A stretch of 40,869 nucleotides of DNA. It comes from a virus. The stretch lies in the IMG/VR virus record IMGVR_UViG_3300006641_000057, positions 1 to 40,869 of that record; one strand, written 5' to 3'. The notes beneath the pieces were generated by a model. That model did no database searches and had not been told where the DNA came from. It saw nothing but the letters and a program-made list of their open reading frames with translations. Shown here in pieces: positions 31,679 to 38,887 of the stretch. The position numbers were made by a program, and so were the translations under genes. The stretch's first letter is position 1, and every line of letters starts with the position of its first letter.

Positions 31679-32110
31679 GTGGCGACCCTCACCTGGAGCG
31701 GCCGGACCTACCGCGGCGAAGTCCCCGTCGGACACGAGGCCTGGGAGCTGTGGTGCGACCTCGCCCCAGCCGCCGAAGCCTCGGGCGCGTTCCGGCTGGG
31801 CTTCCTGTCGCCGAAGACCGAAGCCGAGCAGCAGGTGGTGGGCGCCACCGTCCTGCGGTGCCGCGCGAAGATCCTCGCCCACCCGACGCACCGCGACCTC
31901 GTCAAGCGCACGCTGCGCGGCTGGACCTGCGACGGCCAGGACGTGCTGGCCCACTGGTCCACCCTGTTCGCGGATCGGCCCGGCGAGCCTGCCGACATCG
32001 CCTGGGAGATCTGGTCCAGACACGGTTTTTTCTTCCCGCCGGGGGTCGAGCGCGGCGACGCGCCCTCGGCGAGCCCAGCCCAGCCCGACCCGGCAACGGA
32101 CGCCGTCTGA
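31679..32110 (+). CDS. Tail assembly chaperone, short form
   Basis: A 143-aa protein from GTG 31679, just after the tube stop. It contains LAHPTHRDLVKRTLRGWTCD and EIWSRHGFF (residues 111-119), then a low-complexity end. Position between tube and tape measure, and the slippery site in its last third, mark it as the gpG-type chaperone of the tape-measure assembly step. The ribosome site is poor, so translation may be coupled to the tube gene. Confidence 0.7.
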   Translation: MATLTWSGRTYRGEVPVGHEAWELWCDLAPAAEASGAFRLGFLSPKTEAEQQVVGATVLRCRAKILAHPTHRDLVKRTLRGWTCDGQDVLAHWSTLFADRPGEPADIAWEIWSRHGFFFPPGVERGDAPSASPAQPDPATDAV

Positions 32111-32340
32111 GCGGCGAGCTCGTCGACGGCCTGTACGTGACGGGCGTCGACGCGGACCTCTGGTCGATCGAGCTGTGCGAGCGGTTGCCCCCTCGGCTGC
32201 GTGACGTGGAGCGCTGCACGATCCGCGAGATCCTGCAGTCGCTGGCGAAGCTCGACGTCTTCGACTGGCAGCGCGAGCAGGGCGAGATCGACAGGGCGCA
32301 CGAGGCTGCGCTACGACGTGCAGGGGTGACCCATGGCTGA
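31679..32340 (+). CDS. Tail assembly chaperone, long form by -1 frameshift
   Basis: A 220-aa fusion: 118 codons of the short form to position 32032, then 102 residues in the -1 frame starting LPAGGRARRRALGEP and ending HEAALRRAGVTHG. The downstream frame has a coherent protein (ADLWSIELCERLPP, IREILQSLAKLDVFDWQREQ) but no good start of its own. That is the known gpG/gpGT arrangement of tailed phages, where a minority of ribosomes make the long form, which binds the tape measure. Confidence 0.7.
32026..32071 (+). promoter_or_regulatory. Programmed -1 frameshift signal
   Basis: Slippery heptamer T_TTT_TTC (32026-32032) in the correct frame (codons GGT TTT TTC). After a 4-nt gap comes a stem CGCCGGGG/CCTCGGCG (32037-32044 with 32064-32071, one G-T pair). 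It encloses a second stem GCGCG/CGCGC with a GCGA loop (32050-32063). Six T in a row is striking in this GC-rich genome. Confidence 0.75.
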
Positions 32341-33868
32341 CGACGCGGGGGTGATCGACCGGTTGGTGGTGGGCGTCAGCTACCTCTACGACAAGGCCGG
32401 CGAGGCTGCGGCGCGGTCGGGGTTGACGGGGGTGGCGACGGCTGCCGTGGGCGCTGGCCTGGCGCTGGCTGGGATGGCCTACGAGGCCGCCCTGGCCGCC
32501 GACGAGGCGAACGACCTGGGCATCCGGATGGGCCTCTCCGCCTCGGAGGTGACCGCCTGGAGCTACGCCGCCGAGCGGGCGGGTGCGTCTGTCGAGGTGC
32601 TGAGTCAGGGGCTGATCACGCTCCAGCGCAACCTCGGCGCGGCTCGCGAGGGCACCGGGCCTGCGGCCGAGGCGTTCGAGAAGCTCAGGATCGACCCACG
32701 CGAGATCCAGAGCGCCGACGACGCGCTCTTCCACATCGCCGACCGCCTGCAGACGATCGACGACGAAGGCGAGCGCGCGACGCTGCGCCTCACGCTTCTC
32801 GGCGAGGCCGGGCCACGGCTGGCGGAGCTGCTCGGTCAGGGGAGCGGGGGGATCGAGGAGCTCCTGACGCGCGCCGAGAGGCTGGGCGTCGTCATCTCCG
32901 ACGCGGACGCAGAGCTCAGCGGCGCCTTCCTCGACTCGCTCGGGGACCTCGGCGAGGTGGCGACCAGCACGGCGCGGCGGATCGGCTTCTCCGTCCTGCC
33001 CGCTCTGGAGCGCGTGACCACCGGGACACGGGACTGGTACCTCGCGAACAGCGATCTCATCGACCAGCGGCTCGACATCATCCTGGAGGGGATCGGGAAG
33101 GCCGCGGACCTCGCGACGACGCCGTTTGGGCGGCTGGTTGTCGCGGGCGTGGGGCTGGGCACGGCGTGGAAGGCGGCGGGCACCGCAGAGGCCCTCGCTA
33201 CCGCCGCTGCTGCCTCGGGAGGGCTCGGCGGCGCCCTGGCTAAGCCTGTGGCTGGCGCGCTCGCCCTGGCAAAGCGCGGCGGGCCGCTGGCCGCCGGCCT
33301 GCTGCTCGCCACGCTGGCGCTTGAGGACCTGTCCGTCGCTGCCGACGACGGGGACGCCGCGATCCTCCGCCTCGCCGAGACCCTGGGCGTCCGCGGCGAG
33401 ACCCAGGAGGGGATCGAAGCCGTCCGCGACCTGCTGTACGAGGCAGCAGCAGCGGGCGGGGTCATGGCGGACGTGATCGGGGTGGAGCTGGTCGACGCGA
33501 TGAACAAGCTCGCCGAGACCCTCCCTTCGCTGCAGCCCCTCGCGGACTTCCTGGCGAGCATCGATCTGGGCGGGATCATCGAAGCCGGCACAGAACGCGT
33601 CCAGAAGGCCCGCAAGGGCTTCGAGCTGACGCGTCGCTACTACTCCGGGGATCCGTCCGTGCGCGTCCGTGAGGGGCGCGAGGCGCTCTCTGGGGTGCTC
33701 TCCGCGGACCCCCGCAGCCTGGAGGCGCTGTCGGGCGCTGGAGGGATGCTCATCGCGCCGAGCGTCAACATCCAGGCCAACCTCGACCGCGGTGAGCTCG
33801 TGCGGGCGGCGAAGGAAGAGGTGGGGCGTCAGGTCGACAGCGCGCTCCAGGCCCAGGGGGTGGAGTGA
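32333..33868 (+). CDS. Tape measure protein
   Basis: A 511-aa protein from ATG 32333, overlapping the chaperone end. Long Ala-rich helices, with hydrophobic stretches near residues 30-55 (GVATAAVGAGLALAGMA) and about 310-330 (GGPLAAGLLLATLALEDL), are typical of tape measures. ASEVTAWSYAAERAG near 70-84 is a motif often seen in them. At about 0.15 nm per residue this length would predict a tail near 75 nm. That is an estimate from the general rule. Confidence 0.82.
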   Translation: MADDAGVIDRLVVGVSYLYDKAGEAAARSGLTGVATAAVGAGLALAGMAYEAALAADEANDLGIRMGLSASEVTAWSYAAERAGASVEVLSQGLITLQRNLGAAREGTGPAAEAFEKLRIDPREIQSADDALFHIADRLQTIDDEGERATLRLTLLGEAGPRLAELLGQGSGGIEELLTRAERLGVVISDADAELSGAFLDSLGDLGEVATSTARRIGFSVLPALERVTTGTRDWYLANSDLIDQRLDIILEGIGKAADLATTPFGRLVVAGVGLGTAWKAAGTAEALATAAAASGGLGGALAKPVAGALALAKRGGPLAAGLLLATLALEDLSVAADDGDAAILRLAETLGVRGETQEGIEAVRDLLYEAAAAGGVMADVIGVELVDAMNKLAETLPSLQPLADFLASIDLGGIIEAGTERVQKARKGFELTRRYYSGDPSVRVREGREALSGVLSADPRSLEALSGAGGMLIAPSVNIQANLDRGELVRAAKEEVGRQVDSALQAQGVE

Positions 33869-34437
33869 TGCCCGCCGTGCTTGTCCGACAGGATGGCAGC
33901 GAGGTCGACCTCGTGCTCGACGGCGTCATCCGGTACCGCGAGGTCCAGGAGACGCAGATCAGCCAGCACCCGGCGCAAACGAGGACCGTCTTCACGGACA
34001 ACCAAACCCGCCTGCAGATGCCGATCAGCTTCACCTGGATCGTGAGCGAGACGCCCATGATCGCCGGGCTCACCCGCGGCCAGGAGCGCCTCGACGAGGT
34101 CCGGGCGTGGCTGGACGGCAGCATCGGCCACTTCGTGACGTACTACGACCCCGACATGGCCGGGCAGATCCGGCCGAACCTGCTGCTGCAGGCGTGGCCG
34201 ATGGAGCGCGCGGGGACCTACGGGGTCACCTACGAGATCACCCTGATCGAGTCCCAGGTGGCCGACGTCCGCACCGTGGAGCTGGGGCCGGACCGGACGC
34301 CGCGGACGGGGCAGACGGCGCGCTCCGATGTGGCGGCAGGACGTGCGCCGGAGCAGGACCGGGGGGGCCAGCCGACGCGGAGGAAGTCGACGCTCGTCAT
34401 TGGCGGGGAAGCCGTTGGCGCCCTCGCACCGAGGTGA
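33868..34437 (+). CDS. Dit-like baseplate/tail-tip protein
   Basis: A 189-aa protein. I take ATG 33868, which overlaps the tape-measure stop; a GTG is one codon before. The N-terminal 100 residues (GVIRYREVQETQISQHPAQT, then FTDNQTRLQMPISFTWIVSE) resemble the Dit-like N-terminal domain found after tape measures in Pam3-type and related myophages. The C-terminus is basic and Gly/Arg-rich. It likely joins tail tube and hub. Confidence 0.65.
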   Translation: MPAVLVRQDGSEVDLVLDGVIRYREVQETQISQHPAQTRTVFTDNQTRLQMPISFTWIVSETPMIAGLTRGQERLDEVRAWLDGSIGHFVTYYDPDMAGQIRPNLLLQAWPMERAGTYGVTYEITLIESQVADVRTVELGPDRTPRTGQTARSDVAAGRAPEQDRGGQPTRRKSTLVIGGEAVGALAPR

Positions 34438-34440
34438 TTC

Positions 34441-34767
34441 ATGCTCCAGATCCCCCTCGACGCCCGCTATGACCGCTACACCCTCCAGGTCGACTTGGAG
34501 GGGGTCACCGTCGGCCTGCGGGTCTACTGGCTCCCCCGGGTCGCTGCGTGGTTCGTCGACGCCCTCAGCGCCGCCGGGGAGGACGTGGCGGTGGGTGCGC
34601 GGCTGACCCCTGGCGCGCCGCTTGCCCTGCCTGCTGCGTGGGAGGGAGGGCCGCCGGGGAGGTTCATCTGCACCGGGCCGGACGTCTACACCCACGACGA
34701 TCTGGGCGTGCAGGTCCAGGTGCTGTACGTGACGGCGGCGGAGATTGAGGCCGCTGCGGAGGGCTGA
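34441..34767 (+). CDS. Baseplate plug protein (Pam3 gp18-like)
   Basis: A 108-aa protein from ATG 34441. The sequence IPLDARYDRYTLQVDLEGV (4-22), then VGLRVYWLPRVAAWFVDALS and GARLTPGAPLALP follow the pattern of the Pam3 gp18 plug family, a small beta-barrel at the tube end. Small size and place before the hub gene agree. Confidence 0.7.
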   Translation: MLQIPLDARYDRYTLQVDLEGVTVGLRVYWLPRVAAWFVDALSAAGEDVAVGARLTPGAPLALPAAWEGGPPGRFICTGPDVYTHDDLGVQVQVLYVTAAEIEAAAEG

Positions 34768-34772
34768 CCGCG

Positions 34773-35285
34773 TCAGGGCGCGCCCTCGTTCGGAGGGATC
34801 CTGCGCCCGCAGTCGAGCGACCAGACCGCGCCGCCGTCCGTCACGAGCCCCCTGCTGGCCCCGTCGTACCTCGGCGCGTGCGCGCTCCACGTCCACCGCG
34901 GGCGCCACCGACCGCGAGGCGGGTAGAGCGGGTGCGGAACGTCGGGCTCGTCCGGGTCCGCCCTTCGCAGGCTCGGGACCGCAGCGACGTCCTCAGATGC
35001 CGACCGTGGCCGGTACGCTGGAGGATCCCAGCGCGCCGGAGCGACCGCATGCGCGAGCACCGACTCAGCCCACGCGCGGATCCCGACTCCCGGAGGCGGC
35101 TCCGAAGCTGGACCAAGCTCCACGCCGATCGGCTGCGTCCAGCGCTTGAGCGCCTTCCTCGCCTCGCGCGTGGCCATCGACCAGTTCTTGCGCGGCCACG
35201 CGAGCACACGCAGCCGATGCGGACCGATCACGCCGATCGCGATCCCGTCGTGGGTGACGAGGTGTACAGCCAGCGATCGGGCCAT
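34773..35285 (-). CDS. Unknown 170-aa early protein inside the baseplate cluster
   Basis: ATG 35285 has an AGGAG ten nt upstream and a family promoter behind it. N-terminal beta region (LAVHLVTHDGIAIGVIGPHR), then a Pro/Arg-rich middle and C-terminus (PPGVGIRAWAESVLAHAVAP, YPPRGRWRPRWTWSAHAPRY) with many Trp. No known motif. It runs against the baseplate genes and meets the plug gene stop to stop. An accessory gene, role unknown. Confidence 0.65.
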   Translation of the reverse strand: MARSLAVHLVTHDGIAIGVIGPHRLRVLAWPRKNWSMATREARKALKRWTQPIGVELGPASEPPPGVGIRAWAESVLAHAVAPARWDPPAYRPRSASEDVAAVPSLRRADPDEPDVPHPLYPPRGRWRPRWTWSAHAPRYDGASRGLVTDGGAVWSLDCGRRIPPNEGAP

Positions 35286-35306
35286 TGTGTCGCGACTCCT
35301 ACCCCA

Positions 35307-35335
35307 TCCCTACCACCGCGCGGAAACGCACGCAA
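35307..35335 (-). promoter_or_regulatory. Family promoter for the 170-aa accessory gene
   Basis: Minus strand -35 TTGCGT (35330-35335), 17-nt spacer with GTTTCCG ending GG, -10 TAGGGA (35307-35312). Confidence 0.78.
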
Positions 35336-35362
35336 CCAAGTTAGCCCCCGCGCGAGGTGCCC

Positions 35363-36169
35363 ATGTTCCAGCGCGTCGTCCGGCTCGCGATCGATCCCAC
35401 GAACGGCCAGGGCCAGGAGTTCGAGGGCCTCCGCCTGGAGTTCTCCACCCGCCGCACGAGCCAGGGCCTCGACGCCGCGAACCTCCGCGTCTGGGGCCTC
35501 GGCGAGGACTCCTACGGCCAGATCCAGCGCTCCGACACCCTGGTCCGGCTCATCGCTGGGCACCTCGACACGGGCACCGGGGTCCTCATGCAGGGGACCG
35601 TGGTCAAGGACTCGCTCCGGCGCCGGGTGGAGGCGGGGGAGGTCATCACCGAGTGGCAGGTGCACGAGGCCGGGGTGTCGCTGGCGTCGGTCCGGCTGTC
35701 GGCGTCGTGGCAGGGGCAGGTGACGGCGCGGGAGGTGGCGAACTACGTGGCGGACCAGCTCGGCGTGGGGCGGCTGCAGCAGGAGTTGCCCACCGAGGCC
35801 AGGTACGCGCGGGGATACGTCGTCTCGGGGGACGCACGGCAGGTGCTGCGAACGCTGGCGGCGGACTGCGGGTGCACCTACGCCATCCAGGGCGGGCGCC
35901 TGGTGTTCGTGCCGCGGGCGGGGACGCTGCGGACCCGGTCGCTGTCCTTCGGGCCGGACTCCGGGCTTGTTGGGTGGCCCGAGGCTGCGGATGGCGGGAA
36001 GGTGGTGGCGGAGGTCATGCTGGCGCCGTCGGTGCTGCCGGGGGACCTGTACCGGGTCGAGGGGGAGCTGCTGGCGGGGGACTACGTGGCGGAGGTGGTG
36101 GAGCACGATGGGGATTCGGGGTGGTCCAACCCCTACTATACGCGGATCACGGGGCGGCGGGCCTCGTGA
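35363..36169 (+). CDS. Baseplate hub protein
   Basis: A 268-aa protein from ATG 35363 with GAGGTG upstream. Beta-rich, containing VRLAIDPTNGQGQEFEGLRL, GHLDTGTGVLMQGTVVKDSL, and a phage tail-hub type domain around DARQVLRTLAADCGCTYAIQ (residues about 157-176). Place between plug and spike indicates the central hub. Its last 34 nt overlap the antisense zinc-ribbon gene. Confidence 0.7.
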   Translation: MFQRVVRLAIDPTNGQGQEFEGLRLEFSTRRTSQGLDAANLRVWGLGEDSYGQIQRSDTLVRLIAGHLDTGTGVLMQGTVVKDSLRRRVEAGEVITEWQVHEAGVSLASVRLSASWQGQVTAREVANYVADQLGVGRLQQELPTEARYARGYVVSGDARQVLRTLAADCGCTYAIQGGRLVFVPRAGTLRTRSLSFGPDSGLVGWPEAADGGKVVAEVMLAPSVLPGDLYRVEGELLAGDYVAEVVEHDGDSGWSNPYYTRITGRRAS

Positions 36170-36798
36170 CCAGCGGCGACTCGCCCCAGATCTTCCGCCA
36201 CGCCGCGCCGGAGCCAGTGGGTGCGGACGGGCGGCGCGGCGTCCTGCCGGTCGACCGCCTCCACCTCGTCGAACCAGCACTGAGCGAGCAGCCCCCGTGC
36301 CTCGCTGGTGCCCCAGTAGCGGGGCTCTGCGGCGCCGAGGGAGACGCCGAGGTCGTAGCCTTCCTCGTACGCGGCCTTCACGGCTGCGATGTGCTCGCGG
36401 ATGGTGGGGCGGCGGCCAAAGCTCTCCCGCAGCATCCGATCGGCCTCTCGGCCCTCCGGCGTCTGCAGGGTCAGCCGGTCGCTGTAGCCGCACTCCGGGG
36501 TGCAGAGGACGGCCGCGGTGGTGCCGCGCCAGTCGACGCGGAGGGGGAGGCCGCAGGCTGGGCAGGCGGGGTCGGCCCGCGAGGCGTCAGCGTCAGGGCA
36601 AACGACGCACGGAACGCCCCCTGTTCTCCAGTCGGTCAGCCGCCAGCGCGGGCCAGCATCACCGATGCTGGCAAACACAAACACCGGCTCGCCGTCGTCT
36701 ACGAACACCACGCGCCCGACGTGCGCTTCTCCCGGCGCGTCTGCGCGCGGAAAGAGGAAGACGTCGCCAACGCGGGGATCTTGCTTCGGGTCCCTCAT
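36136..36798 (-). CDS. Zinc-ribbon accessory protein, 220 aa
   Basis: ATG 36798 follows GGAGG and promoter 36815-36843. The N-terminal part is a small beta domain (VGDVFLFPRADAPGEAHVGR). Cysteines come in pairs: C64/C67, C79/C82, C99/C103, the pattern of one or two zinc ribbons. The C-terminal half has helices with a conserved-looking motif YEEGYDLGVSLG. It is transcribed against the hub and spike genes and overlaps the hub gene end. Nucleic-acid binding is plausible but unproven. Confidence 0.65.
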   Translation of the reverse strand: MRDPKQDPRVGDVFLFPRADAPGEAHVGRVVFVDDGEPVFVFASIGDAGPRWRLTDWRTGGVPCVVCPDADASRADPACPACGLPLRVDWRGTTAAVLCTPECGYSDRLTLQTPEGREADRMLRESFGRRPTIREHIAAVKAAYEEGYDLGVSLGAAEPRYWGTSEARGLLAQCWFDEVEAVDRQDAAPPVRTHWLRRGVAEDLGRVAAGHEARRPVIRV

Positions 36799-36814
36799 GA
36801 ACACCTCCACCCAC

Positions 36815-36843
36815 AACCTACCACCGCACGGAAACACGCGCAA
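36815..36843 (-). promoter_or_regulatory. Family promoter for the zinc-ribbon gene
   Basis: Minus strand -35 TTGCGC (36838-36843), 17-nt spacer with GTTTCCG ending GG, -10 TAGGTT (36815-36820). Closest to the consensus of all copies. Confidence 0.82.
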
Positions 36844-36858
36844 CCCCGCCACCCACGC

Positions 36859-36864
36859 TACGCT
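36859..36864 (+). promoter_or_regulatory. Possible -10 element of the spike gene
   Basis: TACGCT lies 12 nt before ATG 36871, the same distance as for the portal gene, with no ribosome site. I see no convincing -35, so this is weak. Confidence 0.3.
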
Positions 36865-36870
36865 CCCACC

Positions 36871-37596
36871 ATGTCCACCCCGACCCTCGCCGATCTCATC
36901 CTCCAGGCCGGACCCGCGATCCGTCGCGCCGTCCGTGTCGCCGTCGACGTGGAGGTCATCGCCTACTACCCGTCGACCCAGACCGCTGACGTCCGGCCGT
37001 GTGTGCCGGATGACCCGCGACAAGCCCCCGACGGCAGCATCACCGCCGCGACGCCCCCGGTGATCTACGCGGTGCCGGTCCGCTGGCAGGACGGGGGAGG
37101 TCGAGCGCTTCGGTGGGGCCTCGACCCAGGCGACAGGTGCGAGGGGATCGTGCGGCACAGGTCGCACGACCAAGTGGACTCGGGCGCCGCGGTGCCGGTG
37201 GAGCTGCTGTCGTTGAGGGAGTTCGACCTGTCGGACATGGTCCTCTACCCGGGCGCGCGGCCTTCCACCGACGAGCTCACCGCGGGGGAGTTCCGCAGCG
37301 ACGGACAGCCGGTGTTCGTGCTGCCGACGGGGGAGGCGCTGTTCGTCGGGGCCTCCACGGCTAGCCGCGCGCTCGCGCTGGCCCAGGAGACCGCCGCCCG
37401 GATCGAGCGGGTCGAGGCGTACCTGAACAGGGCGACCTACTCGACACCGGCCGGGGCCACGGTTGCGCCGTCACCCGCGCCCTTCACCGGCACCACGTCG
37501 CTGTTCCCAACGTGCGTTGCGTCGGTGGTGGTGGGCTCCGTTGCGGCCACCACAGAGGCCGCGCTACGAAGCACGCGGATCAAGGTCGACACCTGA
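36871..37596 (+). CDS. Baseplate puncturing spike (Gp138-N type)
   Basis: A 241-aa protein from ATG 36871. The N-terminal OB-like domain shows VDVEVIAYYPSTQTADVRPC and a following PPVIYAVPVRWQDGGGRALRWG and GDRCEGIVRHRS, the pattern of Gp138 N-terminal OB domains in contractile spikes. The C-terminus is Thr/Ala-rich. It likely forms the trimeric needle that pierces the outer envelope. No ribosome site is seen. Confidence 0.72.
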   Translation: MSTPTLADLILQAGPAIRRAVRVAVDVEVIAYYPSTQTADVRPCVPDDPRQAPDGSITAATPPVIYAVPVRWQDGGGRALRWGLDPGDRCEGIVRHRSHDQVDSGAAVPVELLSLREFDLSDMVLYPGARPSTDELTAGEFRSDGQPVFVLPTGEALFVGASTASRALALAQETAARIERVEAYLNRATYSTPAGATVAPSPAPFTGTTSLFPTCVASVVVGSVAATTEAALRSTRIKVDT

Positions 37597-37606
37597 GAGG
37601 GCCCCC

Positions 37607-37795
37607 ATGCGCACCTTCACCCGCCACCACCTCCTGCAGTCCGCCGCCGCCCTGCTCACCGTGGGCTGCGCGGAGGAGGCGCCCCGGCTCACGCGCGAGA
37701 CCTTCCTGGAGCGCCGCGCCAAGGCCCAGGTCCTCCTCCGGGTGTGCATGTTCGACGTCGCGGGCCGCGGGTTCGGCCAGGGCGTGTTCGCGTGA
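37607..37795 (+). CDS. Small putative lipoprotein, 62 aa
   Basis: ATG 37607 with GAGAGG upstream. MRTFTRHHLLQSAAALLTVG is followed by Cys 21, an N-region, H-region and lipobox-like TVGC typical of lipoproteins. The rest (RETFLERRAKAQVLLRVCMF) is basic and helical with a second Cys. Such a lipoprotein in a baseplate cluster is unexpected. It may act in the host envelope, for example superinfection exclusion or spanin function. The lipobox is not perfect, so this is tentative. Confidence 0.5.
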   Translation: MRTFTRHHLLQSAAALLTVGCAEEAPRLTRETFLERRAKAQVLLRVCMFDVAGRGFGQGVFA

Positions 37796-38199
37796 CCGCA
37801 CCCACCTACGCCAGGCGCGCGGACGGCTCCGTCGACCTCCCCATGCGGCTCGTGACGGGGCTCGCAGCGATCCGGGTCCACATCCTGCACCGGATGCGGA
37901 CCAGCCTCGGGAGCGCGCTGGAGGACACCGCCCGGGGGCTGCCCTGGTACAGCTGGTTCAACCGGCCCGCGATCCCGCTGGTGGAGATCCAGGCGGCCGT
38001 GCGGCGGCAGCTCCTCCTCGTCGACGGGGTGGTCGGGGTCGAGTCAGTGGTGGCGTCGCGAGTGGCTGGGGCGCTGTCGATCGCCTGCCGGGTCCGGGTG
38101 AGCGTGGGTGGGCAGGCGCTGTCGACGGAGCTGGTGATCGCCGATCCCTACCAGACCTCCGGGCCGCTGCCTTGGTTCCAGATCACGCAGGTGGCGTGA
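37792..38199 (+). CDS. Baseplate wedge protein (gp25/W-like), probable
   Basis: A 135-aa protein from GTG 37792 (GTGA). MRLVTGLAAIRVHILHRMRT (18-37) and a GLPWYSWFN segment are followed by a helix and a long C-terminal beta hairpin pattern (GALSIACRVRVSVGGQALST). This matches small gp25-type wedge proteins in length and place. The usual next gene, baseplate J, is not seen here. Its last 17 nt overlap the opposing gene. Confidence 0.6.
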   Translation: MTAPTYARRADGSVDLPMRLVTGLAAIRVHILHRMRTSLGSALEDTARGLPWYSWFNRPAIPLVEIQAAVRRQLLLVDGVVGVESVVASRVAGALSIACRVRVSVGGQALSTELVIADPYQTSGPLPWFQITQVA

Positions 38200-38887
38200 A
38201 CACCTGCGCGGCCACGATCGCCAGAGCCTTGATGTCCACCTCCAGGGCGCCGTCGTTGGTTCGGGTGTCGTCGGTGGGGTCGAGGTCGGCGAGGGCGGGC
38301 AGGATCGACGCATCGCCATCCTCCGTTGGGGACCACGTTCCTGGCTGGCCCCCGTTCCCGTCGAGCATCCACGTGCGCCGTGCGAACATGCGGAACCAGA
38401 GCACGCCCTCGCTCACGTCGGCGCCCACCCTTGCGCCGAGCCTCGCCATCACCTCCAGCCGCGTCATGCGGTGGGTGAGGTCGAGCGTGAGGGCCGCTGC
38501 AGCGGGCAGGATCATCGCCGCAGGCTGAATGGTGGTGGGCACGAGCCACACATACGCCGTATCGCGGACGCCCCCAACCACGATCCCAGGGCGGCCCCAC
38601 ACGAAGACCCGCGCCCCCTCCCACACGCCGATCCCGGTGGCGGGGAGGGTTGTTCCGGTGGGGCTCATGACCGCATCGCCCGGGGCACCCAGGAACGACA
38701 CCGGAAGGCCAGAGCTGGCCCACAGGTAGACAACCCGGTAGCTCTCGGAGCCACCTGGCGAGAAGTGACAGGCCGATCGAGCCTCCACCACCCGGCCGTC
38801 GCTCGCGGTCCAGCGCGACCCGATCTCTCGGGAGAAGCTCCAGGTCACGCCAGGGTAGGCCCGCCGAAGCCGATCGATCACCCTCAC
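38183..38887 (-). CDS. Unknown 234-aa protein, end of the circle-spanning operon
   Basis: GTG 38887 overlaps the HD gene stop by GTGA. Strand-rich, with YPGVTWSFSREIGSRW, SYRVVYLWASSGLPVSFLGA and VWLVPTTIQPAAMILPAA, and a C-terminal helix set (LTHRMTRLEVMARLGARVGA). No motif known to me. It converges with the wedge gene. Coupling to the HD gene suggests an early function rather than a virion part. Confidence 0.65.
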   Translation of the reverse strand: MRVIDRLRRAYPGVTWSFSREIGSRWTASDGRVVEARSACHFSPGGSESYRVVYLWASSGLPVSFLGAPGDAVMSPTGTTLPATGIGVWEGARVFVWGRPGIVVGGVRDTAYVWLVPTTIQPAAMILPAAAALTLDLTHRMTRLEVMARLGARVGADVSEGVLWFRMFARRTWMLDGNGGQPGTWSPTEDGDASILPALADLDPTDDTRTNDGALEVDIKALAIVAAQVFTPPA

